Below are positions 32,868 through 42,015 of a stretch of 64,000 nucleotides of DNA, in pieces. The notes under the pieces are model-generated. The model saw only the letters and a list, made by a program, of their open reading frames with translations. It did no database searches and was not told the DNA's origin. The stretch is from DAOTWP01 sp034435675 (lineage in GTDB: Bacteria > Chloroflexota > Anaerolineae > Aggregatilineales > Phototrophicaceae): NCBI GenBank assembly GCA_034435675.1, contig DAOTWP010000291.1, positions 1 through 64,000 on the forward strand, in the 5' to 3' direction. Every line of letters begins with the position of its first letter. Position 1 is the first letter of the stretch. Both the position numbers and the translations under genes were made by a program.

Positions 32868-33944
32868 CTACAGGCTGATCAGCGGCAGCGTTAGCGGCAG
32901 CAGCCAGAAAAAGACCAGTCCCGCGACCAGCAGCGATACCCCCGCGATGATGACTGCCTGCCACGTGTTTACGCGATGGATCGCCGCATTGGTAAATACG
33001 AACTGAGCAATCATATACACGAAAAAGGCGAACAGCGTATAGCTGACCGCAGTCGGTAGTAGCGCCCGCCCCTGAAAGGTCAAGAGTGCGCTAAAAATGC
33101 GCCCCAGCAAATCCGTGCCGACCACTATCACAATGAACAGCAGCGAAACGGGGACATAAAACAAGCCGCTCAAGCCAAAATGCTGGTTTGTGGTTACACC
33201 GCTGCCAAAACGGATCCGCCCGATATAGGCAGACACATAGGAGGCGATATACAGCGCCAGCACCATCTGCACCGCCAGCAGCAGACTGCCAAGCAGGGTG
33301 CGCAGCAGAATTTCCAGAACATCGCCAAAATCTGCCCCACGGAAACCGCCATTTGCCAGAATCGTGAACACTAGCAGAATCACGGGAGTCACGGCAAAAA
33401 TGATCGCCATCAGCACTGCAGTGAACACCGGTTTTGGTGTTTCACGATACCGTTCATAAGAGTTGTCGCTGTCAAAACGCAGCGCTGCCAGCCATGCGCG
33501 GAGCAGGTTGCGGCGGTTCTCGCCGGAAAACTCGCTGCGCAGTTGCTGCCCCACTTCGCGCGCGGCGGCGCTGGCAGCCGCGCTCAACTGTGCCGCCGCC
33601 TGCCCGGACGGAACGCTGCCCGGCTGTGCAGCGCCAGCGGACGAACCCTGAACCGGATTTAGATCGGCAAAGGGATCATCTTCGGCTGCCATTTCGGATT
33701 GCACTTTCGACAGCAGCTTCTGCGCATTCGCATGTTCCGGGTTGAGCTTGAGCGCCCGCTGCGCGCATTGCAGTCGCCGCGCCGGGTCTTCCAGGTAGAA
33801 GCCCAACCAGAACCAGCCATCGGCATTGTCTGCGTCAAGCTTGACAGCCTGTGAGAGTTTGCTGCGCGCGGTTTCGGCATCGCCCGCGCGTCCGGCTTCA
33901 ACCGCCTCACGGATCAACAGCTTTGCCTGATCATGCCCATTCAT
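32868..33944 (-). CDS. TPR-module protein with Yip1-like membrane domain
   Basis: A 358-aa protein. Residues ~5-80 are a TPR-like module (EAVEAGRAGDAETARSKLSQ, CAQRALKLNPEHANAQKLL) related to the one in the protein at 22575-23585. A Ser/Ala-rich linker follows. Residues ~175-355 contain five or so membrane helices arranged as in Yip1 proteins (PVFTAVLMAIIFAVTPVILL, LLAVQMVLALYIASYVSAYI, VIIAGVSLLVAGLVFFWLLP). ATG 33944 has AGGGGGAG 5 nt upstream and is preferred to the GTG at 33962. A role in membrane organisation is suggested by the family only. Confidence 0.75.
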   Translation of the reverse strand: MNGHDQAKLLIREAVEAGRAGDAETARSKLSQAVKLDADNADGWFWLGFYLEDPARRLQCAQRALKLNPEHANAQKLLSKVQSEMAAEDDPFADLNPVQGSSAGAAQPGSVPSGQAAAQLSAAASAAAREVGQQLRSEFSGENRRNLLRAWLAALRFDSDNSYERYRETPKPVFTAVLMAIIFAVTPVILLVFTILANGGFRGADFGDVLEILLRTLLGSLLLAVQMVLALYIASYVSAYIGRIRFGSGVTTNQHFGLSGLFYVPVSLLFIVIVVGTDLLGRIFSALLTFQGRALLPTAVSYTLFAFFVYMIAQFVFTNAAIHRVNTWQAVIIAGVSLLVAGLVFFWLLPLTLPLISL

Positions 33945-34194
33945 ACATCTCCCCCTTATCACTTTAGCAGATTAGCTCCGGCACGAAACCTGATTTCATG
34001 ATACCCCTTAAACGCGGTTCCTGAAAAACATTCCCTATGATCCAGCGGCGTTTTCTCTACATCAGCGAACGTTCTGCTCCTACAGTAAACACCCTGCCCG
34101 GCGCTTTACCCGCGTATTGACTTTCGCCTGTTTTGCAAGCATAGTAACGCGGCTATGAATACAACTTTCCAGATGGCGGAGGCAGACAGTCGTA

Positions 34195-35430
34195 ATGAGC
34201 GCGCAGCGAAAAACCACCGTTGCCGTGATCTTTGGCGGACGGAGTGTGGAACATGACGTGTCAATTGTTACCGGGCACCAGGTAATGCGCGCCTTTAATG
34301 CGGAGCGTTATGAGGTAGTGCCAGTTTACATTGACCGCACCGGCAAATGGTATACCGGCGAACCCCTGCGTGACCTGAACAACTTCAAGAATGAGATTAT
34401 CAGCATGAAAGGCGTGATTCCGGCGCTGCTGTCCCCCGATGTACGCCATCACGGGCTGTTGGTTAACCCCCTTGCCGGGCTGTTTAGCAAGACGGAAATC
34501 AAGCGCCTTGACGTTGTTTTCCCCGCTCTGCACGGTTCACATGGCGAAGACGGCACGCTTCAGGGACTGCTGGAACTGGCAGATATTCCCTATGTTGGCT
34601 GCGCGGTACTCGCCTCTGCGCTGACTAACGACAAAGTGCTGACCAAAGCCGTTCTGCGCGATGACGGTGTCCCGGTCACGGACGAAGTCAGCTTCAGCCG
34701 CCAGCAGTGGCTGGATGATCCGGATGCACTGGTAGAAGAAATTCATTCCCGGCTGACCTACCCCCTCTTTGTCAAACCCGCCACGCTGGGATCAAGCATT
34801 GGGATCGGACGCGCAGAAAATGAGCAGATGCTGCGCATGACTGTCGATATTGCCGCGAATTTTGACCGACACATTCTGGTCGAAAGCGCTGTTGTTGATT
34901 GCGTCGAGATCAATTGTGCTGTGATGGGCTATGGGCAGGAGATTCACGCTTCGGTATTGGAGCAGCCCGTTTCATGGGCAGAGTTCCTGACCTATGAAGA
35001 GAAGTACATGCGCGGCAGCGAAGGCATGAAAAGCGCCGAAAGGGTGATTCCCGCACCCCTCAGCCCGGAACTGACGGCACAGATACAGGCGCTGGCAATC
35101 AAGGCATTCAAAGCGGTGGATGGTCGTGGTACCGCGCGCATTGATTTCCTCGTCAAACCGGCTTCCGGCGAAGTCTTCCTTAATGAGATTAACACCTTGC
35201 CCGGTTCGCTGGCGTTCTATCTGTGGGATGCCGCAGGTCTCAAGCCTGGCGAGGTGGTTTCCCGGTTGGTGCAACTGGCGCGCGACGCCCATGCAGACAA
35301 GCGGCGCACCAATTACGATTACCAGACAAGCCTAGTCGCCGTGACTGCGGCACGGGGACTCAAAGGGCTAAAAGGCAACAAAGTGCACAGCAGTGCCCCT
35401 GCTGATGCCGCATCCGCCAAAACTGAATAG
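34195..35430 (+). CDS. ddl: D-alanine--D-alanine ligase
   Basis: An ATP-grasp ligase that joins two D-alanines for peptidoglycan precursors in the cytoplasm. The N-terminus has VIFGGRSVEHDVSIVTGHQV, then FPALHGSHGEDGTLQGLLEL, the ATP-grasp Lys strand YPLFVKPATLGSSIGI, and the metal-binding end EVFLNEINTLPGSLAFYLWD. At 411 aa it is longer than the common 300-370; the extra length is a basic, Gly/Lys-rich C-terminal tail of ~40 residues. GGAGG precedes ATG 34195. Its presence supports a peptidoglycan wall. Confidence 0.93.
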   Translation: MSAQRKTTVAVIFGGRSVEHDVSIVTGHQVMRAFNAERYEVVPVYIDRTGKWYTGEPLRDLNNFKNEIISMKGVIPALLSPDVRHHGLLVNPLAGLFSKTEIKRLDVVFPALHGSHGEDGTLQGLLELADIPYVGCAVLASALTNDKVLTKAVLRDDGVPVTDEVSFSRQQWLDDPDALVEEIHSRLTYPLFVKPATLGSSIGIGRAENEQMLRMTVDIAANFDRHILVESAVVDCVEINCAVMGYGQEIHASVLEQPVSWAEFLTYEEKYMRGSEGMKSAERVIPAPLSPELTAQIQALAIKAFKAVDGRGTARIDFLVKPASGEVFLNEINTLPGSLAFYLWDAAGLKPGEVVSRLVQLARDAHADKRRTNYDYQTSLVAVTAARGLKGLKGNKVHSSAPADAASAKTE

Positions 35431-35489
35431 CGCAGATTATCAAACCGCTTTACAATCAGCCCTAGATCTTTGCGACTACAAACCGGGAG

Positions 35490-37868
35490 ATGATTCCGTT
35501 GACCGTGCATTCAAGACTCCTCGCCTTTGTCTTATTAACGTTCAGCATTCTCCTGGCATTGCTCAGCAGCGCGGTTCCCATGTCGCTTGCGCAGGACGCA
35601 ACGCCGCAAGGTCCGGTCGTGCCGCCGCGCAGTTCGCCCACACCGACCATTACGCCAACCCCCACCGCAACGCTGACGCCGGAACCCACCCTGACACCGA
35701 CTACGACACCCAGCCCGACGCCATCGATACCTACGCTGGTCACGACGCGCGAAATCGCCGCACGCAGCGGACCGGGATCAATTTACCCCACTGTGGTTAC
35801 CCTGCCGCCACAAACGCAGCTTGAAATTCTGGGCATTAGTGAGGATGGAGCTTGGTATCAGGTGCGTCTGCCGGATGGCGGCATTGGCTGGCTGCCGTCC
35901 TCGTCACCGCTGCTTCAGGCATTTGGAGATTTGAGCGCCCTGCCGATTGTGCTGCCACCCACAGAGACACCTTCACCGACACCGACAGTCGAGCCGACAG
36001 AAGCTGTGCTGCCAATTGGTTATGGACAGACTGTTACGGGCAGCGTCAGTAATACTACCCCCGAAATCCGCTACCTGTTTGACGGGCGCGCCGGAGAACG
36101 TGTCAATATCAGCATGGCGACGACCAGTGGCACACTTGACCCGCTGCTGCGCCTGATTGACCCCGCCGGAAATCTTCTGGTGGAAAATGATGACGACCCT
36201 GAACAGCCACAGGGCAACAATGCTTTTATTCGCGGTTTCGCTCTGCCTACTGATGGCACCTTTACGATTGTGGCGACCCGTTTCGGACAGGTCACGCAGG
36301 GGGATTTCACGCTCACACTGGAACTCGCCCCGGCGTTGAACATCGTCGTCTATGGGCAGCCGGTAAGTGGCACAATTGACGATACCGTGTTTGAAATCGC
36401 GTATCTGCTCGATGCGCAGGCGGGCGAAGTTATCACCATTGATCTGACAACCACAACGGGCAACCTTGATCCTTTCCTGATTCTGCTTGATCCCGCTGGC
36501 AATGAAGTTGCCCGCAATGATGACCGCGCAGGCAGCATCAATTCATTGATTAGTGCGTTCTCCATCCCTGAAACCGGAACTTACACCATCGTGGCAACGC
36601 GCTATCAGCGTGAAAATGGGGTGACGAGCGGTGACTTTATCCTGACTGTGACGCTCAACATCGGCGCAGGAACACCCATTGTGTATGGCGCCTCGGTGGA
36701 AGGCAGCATTGAGGATAGTGCCCACACCGTGCTGTATTCGTTCGAGGGGGGACGCCGTGATCGTGTTGCAATCAGTATGCGGACCACGCGCGGCGATCTT
36801 GTACCCGCTGTGGTACTGCTTGATGCCGACGGGCGCGAACTGGCACGCAGTTGGGATGAGGTTGCCGACGACGCGCAAATCAGCGGTTTCGACCTGCCCG
36901 AAGATGGCAATTACACGATTGTCGCTACCCGTGTTGGCAGAATTTTTGGCTCAACAACCGGGGTGTTTGAACTGACGCTTGACGCGGACCCAAACAGCCC
37001 CGAAGCGGGCATTTTCTCGGAAGAACTCGCCTATGCCGATGAACTGTCCGGTGAGATTACCGATGAAGTTCCTGCTCTCAGCTATACCTTTGCTGCCGGG
37101 TTGGGGGATGTCATTAGCATCTCGATGGTCGAAACCGGCGGCGGGCTGGAGCCGCTGCTGATTCTGACCACCAGTACCGGTGATGAACTGGTGCGCAGCG
37201 ACTTCGACCTTGCGGCGAATGACCTGACCAACGCAGCGATTGATAACTTTGTCGTTCCGGCAGCCGGCTACTACACCATTCTGGCGACCAGCTCGGTCAA
37301 CTTCAGCGCGGGCAGTACCGGCGATTTCAACTTGGAACTTACCCTGGAACGGCAGAGTACCACCAGCGAAGACTTCCTATACGCGCCGCTGTATGCCAGT
37401 GCGTCAAGGACACTGCTCGAAGACGGCACAACGATTGTTTTCTACGTTGCTGGGGACTGGGCAGATGACACCAACCCGCGCGATCAGGAAGCGGAACTGT
37501 TCCTGACCTTCTTTCTGCCCTCGCTGCCTGCCGAACGTGTGGTGGATGAGGCGCTGTTGGATCTGACACTCTGCATTCCTGTAGGCGACGCCGACAGCTT
37601 CGCCTTTTCCGATCTGGGAACGTTAAGCATCTATACGGATGACTACGGATTGGATGCGCTGCCCACCTTTGGCGGCGGTGGCTCAGGGATACTGGTGCGG
37701 CGAATTCGCACCTGTCAGGAAGTGGATGCTTACGACGCGGTGACGAATGCTTATGCAGCGGGGTCGCGCTATGTCCAGTTCAGACTCGCCTTCGGCACGG
37801 TGATCGCCAACGAGTCGCTCGATGTAGTCCTGTTCGGCGAACCCCGCCTGCGGCTGGCACTGCGCTAG
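35490..37868 (+). CDS. Secreted SH3-like and PPC-repeat protein
   Basis: An exported protein of about 790 aa. The signal peptide is basic, then LLAFVLLTFSILLALLSSAV, with cleavage likely near SLAQD. A Thr/Pro linker follows (TPTITPTPTATLTPEPT), then a bacterial SH3-like domain (~80-140: TTREIAARSGPGSIYPTVV, GIGWLPSS), another Thr/Pro linker, and four PPC-type beta repeats (~180-625), each with a DGRAGERVNISM/GTYTIVATR-like pattern. The C-terminal ~160 residues are unmatched. GGGAG abuts ATG 35490 directly, so an in-frame TTG at 35499 with 9-nt spacing may be the real start. SH3 and PPC domains suggest cell-wall or surface binding. Confidence 0.85.
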   Translation: MIPLTVHSRLLAFVLLTFSILLALLSSAVPMSLAQDATPQGPVVPPRSSPTPTITPTPTATLTPEPTLTPTTTPSPTPSIPTLVTTREIAARSGPGSIYPTVVTLPPQTQLEILGISEDGAWYQVRLPDGGIGWLPSSSPLLQAFGDLSALPIVLPPTETPSPTPTVEPTEAVLPIGYGQTVTGSVSNTTPEIRYLFDGRAGERVNISMATTSGTLDPLLRLIDPAGNLLVENDDDPEQPQGNNAFIRGFALPTDGTFTIVATRFGQVTQGDFTLTLELAPALNIVVYGQPVSGTIDDTVFEIAYLLDAQAGEVITIDLTTTTGNLDPFLILLDPAGNEVARNDDRAGSINSLISAFSIPETGTYTIVATRYQRENGVTSGDFILTVTLNIGAGTPIVYGASVEGSIEDSAHTVLYSFEGGRRDRVAISMRTTRGDLVPAVVLLDADGRELARSWDEVADDAQISGFDLPEDGNYTIVATRVGRIFGSTTGVFELTLDADPNSPEAGIFSEELAYADELSGEITDEVPALSYTFAAGLGDVISISMVETGGGLEPLLILTTSTGDELVRSDFDLAANDLTNAAIDNFVVPAAGYYTILATSSVNFSAGSTGDFNLELTLERQSTTSEDFLYAPLYASASRTLLEDGTTIVFYVAGDWADDTNPRDQEAELFLTFFLPSLPAERVVDEALLDLTLCIPVGDADSFAFSDLGTLSIYTDDYGLDALPTFGGGGSGILVRRIRTCQEVDAYDAVTNAYAAGSRYVQFRLAFGTVIANESLDVVLFGEPRLRLALR

Positions 37869-37972
37869 TCCAATCGCTAAGCACAGCCGCAGAAATCTCG
37901 CGGGATTGTTTTCCGTAGAAGCGGGTCTCGGAACCGCCCTACACAATTTGCTTGTACTTAGAGCGAGATGAA

Positions 37973-38020
37973 CATGCTGACTGAACAAGGGGCTGAATCC
38001 CCTTGTCAGGTATGCAAATT
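37973..38020 (-). repeat. Dispersed 48-bp hairpin repeat, copy 1
   Basis: Core hairpin ACAAGGGG-6 nt-CCCCTTGT. The 48-bp unit matches the copy at 53663-53710 at 41 of 48 positions. It lies between convergent genes, where it could end transcription. Confidence 0.7.
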
Positions 38021-38088
38021 AATCTTGTGCATGTAATGGTAGCGGTAGTCACCAGTGCAGCACGCCCAAACCAGTGCTGCGCAACTGC

Positions 38089-38808
38089 TTACACCCTGTG
38101 TATGGGCGACGCATGCTCGATAAACCGGTACCCGACGCCATATTCATTAAGGATATACGTCGGGTTTTTGATATCCGGTTCAATCTTGCGGCGCAGGTGC
38201 GACACATAGATACGCGGGTAATGGTGTTCGTTGTTGTATTCGTAACCCCAGACTTGTTCGAGTAACTGCTGGAAGGTCAGCACTTCGCCGGGGTGCTTTA
38301 CAAAGGTGGCAAGCAGCTTGAATTCTGTAGGCGTTAGGCGGATTTCGCTGCCCGCAACCATCACCCGACGCAGCGCGAGATCCACCGATAAATAATCGTC
38401 ATGGTAGCTGGCATTGATCTTTTCATCTTCATCCAGAATGTGGGCACGTCTCAGCAGTGCGCGCACTCGCGCATGGAACTCCATATTGCGCAAGGGTTTG
38501 AGCATATATTCGTCTGCACCAATGTCCAACCCCGCTGCAATCTCCTCTTCGCTGACAGCGTGGGCGGTCATCATCAGGATCGGCACGCTGGACTGTTGGC
38601 GAATCCGCTGGCACAGCGTCAAGCCGTCCATCCGCGGCAGCGCCACATCCATCACCACCAGATCCGGTTTTTCCATTTGAAAAAGACGATAGCCTTCGAC
38701 GCCATTGTCCGCGACCAGTGCTTTATAGTCGTTCCGTTCCAGATCAAGTTGGAGCAGCCGCGACAGTTCACGGTCATCCTCAACGATGAGTACACGCGCT
38801 TTCGTCAT
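38089..38808 (-). CDS. OmpR/PhoB-family response regulator
   Basis: A complete 239-aa response regulator. The receiver has the acidic pair in LIVEDDREL, phospho-Asp in VVMDVALPRMDG (about residue 54), the Thr/Ala switch in MMTAHAVS and Lys in YMLKPL. The C-terminal winged helix shows LTPTEFKLLATFVKHPGEVL, LLEQVWGYEYNN, RIYVSHLRRKIEPD and YGVGYRFI. No histidine kinase lies beside it. GAGG precedes the ATG. Confidence 0.93.
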   Translation of the reverse strand: MTKARVLIVEDDRELSRLLQLDLERNDYKALVADNGVEGYRLFQMEKPDLVVMDVALPRMDGLTLCQRIRQQSSVPILMMTAHAVSEEEIAAGLDIGADEYMLKPLRNMEFHARVRALLRRAHILDEDEKINASYHDDYLSVDLALRRVMVAGSEIRLTPTEFKLLATFVKHPGEVLTFQQLLEQVWGYEYNNEHHYPRIYVSHLRRKIEPDIKNPTYILNEYGVGYRFIEHASPIHRV

Positions 38809-38901
38809 AATTGCCTCTTCGCCACAGATAATGCAGGGAGCTGCTGCAATAAGTTTTGTTTAATGATTGTACCACTGCTGTTCACCTGCTGCGATTGCAG
38901 G

Positions 38902-38930
38902 TTGGAGGCGCCTATAGCCTGTGCTATGCT
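38902..38930 (+). promoter_or_regulatory. Candidate promoter of the glycosyltransferase gene
   Basis: TTGGAG (38902-38907) and TATGCT (38925-38930) are 17 bases apart, about 100 nt before the start codon. Confidence 0.45.
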
Positions 38931-39038
38931 TATAGTAACCGCGCTGCACAACCATACAGTGCCGCAGTGCGTAACAATCATGAGTTCACCTGCATACCCG
39001 CTGTCCTGAGACAATCAAACACTTAACGTGAGTTGTGC

Positions 39039-40595
39039 ATGTTACGACAAACGCTCTGGGATCGGTGGCAATCTACGCCTCACTTGAAAACACACATGGC
39101 ACGGCTGTTCCAGCGCCTACTGGATGCCATACCGGGTGGGCTGGTATGGCTGGCACTGCTCTTTACCATTGTCGGCGCTCGTTTTTTTCCGGAGACGCTT
39201 TTTTCCCTGGCAGCAGCGTTGGGGCTTTACTCCGCGCTGCGCTTTTGTTGGGCGGCTATCGCCGAGATCGTCGGCGTCCGGCGTGTGCAGCGCTGGGAAC
39301 GGTTAGACTGGCAGCAGCTGCATGCCAACCATGCTGCACCGGACAAGCTTGCATGGGATGATGTGCAGCATGTCGTGATTATCCCCAATTATAACGAACC
39401 CTTCGCGCTGCTGTGCCGCACACTGGAACACCTTGCAGAACAGCAGGATGCCCGCATGCGCTTGACGGTGGTGCTGGCGATGGAAGAGGCTGAACACGAC
39501 AGTGCCGAAAAAGCCCGCCGCTTGCAGCAACGTTATGAATCCTGCTTCGCAAGCATTTACTATACAATCCATCCCAAAGGACTGCCGGGTGAAATTCGCT
39601 GCAAGTCCTCCAACCAGACATGGGCGGCACGCTGGATAAAACACAGGCTGGTTGATGAACAGGGCAGCTCTCTCGACAGGATTGTCATTACTTCCATGGA
39701 CGCGGATACGCGCTGGCATCCACGCTACTTTGCGGCGCTCAGTTACCTGTTTGCGACCAATCCCGAACGGCACAAACGTTTCTGGCAAGCCCCGATTCGG
39801 CATCATGGCAACATCTGGCAGATCAGCCCGCCCATGCGACTGATGAATGCTTATTCATCTGCGTTGGAGCTGGCATATCTTTCTGCGCCGGGTTGGCTGC
39901 CGATGCCTATGTCCTCATACTCGCTCAGTCTGCGCCTGCTGGACAGTATTGGCTACTGGGATACTGACGCCATTGCTGATGAATGGCGGGCGTTCATCAA
40001 GGCGTACTTCAAGCGGCGGGGCAGTGTACAGATTGAGCGTGTGTTTCTGCCGTTTGTGGTGGATGCGCCAACTGGCAAGACGCTGTGGCAGTCTATTCGC
40101 AACCGTTATCTGCAAACCGTGCGCCATTACTGGGGCAGCAAAGAAATCGGCTATACCATCGCCAGCATGGCACGCGAGGGCAGCATCCCGCCGGTGGGGG
40201 CACTGCGCCTGCTGTTTCGTGTTGCACACGACACGGTGCTGGCAAGCACTGGGTGGATTATCATCACCTTTGGCTCCAACCTGCCCTATATGCTGAACCC
40301 CTATTTTGTCTGGGAAATGCGCTTTGAGGATTGGAGTGATCCGGCGCTGATTATCTTGCAGGTGGCGTTTTTCATCGTCGCCGTGCTGAGTGTAGTTTGC
40401 TGGTATCAGGATGTGCGCGTGCGCCCCCCGCGCACAGAGCCGCTCAAGCCATATGAACGACTGATGACACTGCTCAGCTTTCCGCTGCTGCCTGTCCTGA
40501 CACTGCTGTTCGTAGTGCTGCCCGCCATTCACGCGCAAACCCGCCTGATGCTGGGCATCCCGCTGCAATTCCGCGTGACCGAGAAAATGATCTAA
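39039..40595 (+). CDS. Membrane glycosyltransferase, GT2-like
   Basis: A 518-aa integral membrane protein. Two hydrophobic segments lie near the N-terminus (LVWLALLFTIVGARFF, SLAAALGLYSALRFCWAAIA). The cytoplasmic catalytic region has the GT-A start HVVIIPNYNEPFALLCRTL and a DxD metal motif in TSMDADTRWHP. Three membrane helices close the protein (VLASTGWIIITFG, LIILQVAFFIVAVLSVVC, LPVLTLLFVVLPAI). It probably builds a cell-surface polysaccharide or glycolipid; donor and acceptor are unknown. ATG 39039 is preferred to the TTG two codons upstream. Confidence 0.8.
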   Translation: MLRQTLWDRWQSTPHLKTHMARLFQRLLDAIPGGLVWLALLFTIVGARFFPETLFSLAAALGLYSALRFCWAAIAEIVGVRRVQRWERLDWQQLHANHAAPDKLAWDDVQHVVIIPNYNEPFALLCRTLEHLAEQQDARMRLTVVLAMEEAEHDSAEKARRLQQRYESCFASIYYTIHPKGLPGEIRCKSSNQTWAARWIKHRLVDEQGSSLDRIVITSMDADTRWHPRYFAALSYLFATNPERHKRFWQAPIRHHGNIWQISPPMRLMNAYSSALELAYLSAPGWLPMPMSSYSLSLRLLDSIGYWDTDAIADEWRAFIKAYFKRRGSVQIERVFLPFVVDAPTGKTLWQSIRNRYLQTVRHYWGSKEIGYTIASMAREGSIPPVGALRLLFRVAHDTVLASTGWIIITFGSNLPYMLNPYFVWEMRFEDWSDPALIILQVAFFIVAVLSVVCWYQDVRVRPPRTEPLKPYERLMTLLSFPLLPVLTLLFVVLPAIHAQTRLMLGIPLQFRVTEKMI

Positions 40596-40614
40596 TCATC
40601 AACCGGACAATACA

Positions 40615-40646
40615 ACGGCGAGGGCGTTTCCTGCGATCCTCGCCGT
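40615..40646. terminator. Bidirectional hairpin terminator
   Basis: Perfect 9-bp stem ACGGCGAGG/CCTCGCCGT with a 14-nt loop between convergent genes. Confidence 0.7.
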
Positions 40647-40668
40647 ATATATTGTCGGCAGGCGTTAA

Positions 40669-42015
40669 TTAGCGTTTTTGGATGACAAACATTGGCACAA
40701 CAGACCCCGCTCCCGCAGTCACATTGAGCAGCGCAGCCGAGGAGAGCCGGGTGAGACATCCGCCCACAGTATCGCCGTAAAAGATATACGGGTTAGCATC
40801 CACAAAGCGCGGACCAATATCCAGCCTACCCTCCAGCAGCATTGGAAAATCGCGTTCGACAATAGTCACTCGTTCCTGCACTACGTGCGGCGTGGTCAGG
40901 GCGTGTTTGATCGTCTGCTGCCAGTCCTCTGGGGAGGTCTTCCATCCGATGACAACCCCACTGCCCCCGTATTCGTCATTGGGCTTGAGGACCAGCGATT
41001 CCTGATGGTCAGCAATGAACGTCAACAGATCTACCGGTTGCCCATTGTAAAGGGTCTTCCGGTCCGCAACCCGGCGCGTCCACGGGATATGCTCTGCAAT
41101 AGCTGCCCTCTGCTCAGCGGTGAACAGGTGTGCGTTTTGCTCGTCACTCAGCAGTGCCAGACTGGCTTTTTTTGCCATCAGCTTTGCGCTGAATGAATTG
41201 GTGATTACGACTGCCCTGGCGCGCACTGCCTGAATGATGGCATGTTCATGTCCCATCTGCCGCACCAGTTCGCTCAGCAGCACGCGCTTATAGATCAGAT
41301 CAACCCGGAAATCCCCTGCCCAAAGGCTGCCATTCCTGAATTCCATTTCCTGCGGTGTGGTCAGCACGGTAGGGCATTCATGTGCCTCAAAGTAGGCTTT
41401 GCAGATTTCGTGTTCATTGCGCGTGGGGACATGCTGCCAGTCCACAATCGCAATTTGCGGATGCCCCTGTCCGCCCCAATCGTGATACGTGCGCAGCAGC
41501 ACCTTGAGCAGTTCAGGAAGACCCCACTGCGCCTCGACGTGATATTGCTGCTGAAAGCGCCGCATAGGTTCGAGTTCGAGAAACATCTCGGTTAGCTGGT
41601 CGCCATAGCCCATCCCGGCGGGGGTTTCTGCATTGTATTCCACAAAGCGCAGATAGCGGGTTTCCGGCTTATAGAAGGCGTCAAGCCGTGACGAGGACCA
41701 TGGCACTGGCGTGCGCGCATCCAGACTGAATAACGCCTCCTCGTAGGCTTCCAGATCAAGCTGTTCACGCAGGGTGGCATCCTGCATACAGGCAATGTGT
41801 GCGCGGGCGAACGCGCTGAGAACGATTTCAGTGCGCTGTTTAAGAAACACCCAGCTTTCCTGATCGTAAAGATGTGGGCGCAGCACCCGGCAAACAGGCA
41901 CTGTGCCAAAGTACAGATGGCGGCGCGCCAACTGCGAAAGCATCACCTCGTGGACTTCGGTGGCAGTCTGGTCGGTCAAAAAACTGTGGTACAGGGCAAC
42001 GGCTTCAGCAATCAC
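40669..42015 (-). CDS. Circularly permuted ATP-grasp ligase-like protein
   Basis: A 448-aa protein of the circularly permuted ATP-grasp group related to glutathionylspermidine synthases. Visible are VEYNAETPAGMGYGDQLTEM (substrate-side pre-ATP-grasp motif), a late Lys strand SLVLKPNDEYGGSGVVIGW as the ATP-binding element, and VVQERVTIVERDFPMLLEGR. These enzymes form amide bonds between a carboxylate and an amine. The GTG start at 42015 overlaps the stop of the upstream ATP-grasp gene by 4 bases (GTGA), with AAGGGG upstream, so the two are translationally coupled and probably act together. The substrate is unknown. Confidence 0.8.
   Translation of the reverse strand: MIAEAVALYHSFLTDQTATEVHEVMLSQLARRHLYFGTVPVCRVLRPHLYDQESWVFLKQRTEIVLSAFARAHIACMQDATLREQLDLEAYEEALFSLDARTPVPWSSSRLDAFYKPETRYLRFVEYNAETPAGMGYGDQLTEMFLELEPMRRFQQQYHVEAQWGLPELLKVLLRTYHDWGGQGHPQIAIVDWQHVPTRNEHEICKAYFEAHECPTVLTTPQEMEFRNGSLWAGDFRVDLIYKRVLLSELVRQMGHEHAIIQAVRARAVVITNSFSAKLMAKKASLALLSDEQNAHLFTAEQRAAIAEHIPWTRRVADRKTLYNGQPVDLLTFIADHQESLVLKPNDEYGGSGVVIGWKTSPEDWQQTIKHALTTPHVVQERVTIVERDFPMLLEGRLDIGPRFVDANPYIFYGDTVGGCLTRLSSAALLNVTAGAGSVVPMFVIQKR

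Noticed and set aside
35626..35745. Repetitive ACC/CCG-rich stretch as a DNA repeat array
   Set aside because: It is explained by the Thr/Pro linker of the secreted SH3-PPC protein; there is no regular unit with spacers, so it is not CRISPR.
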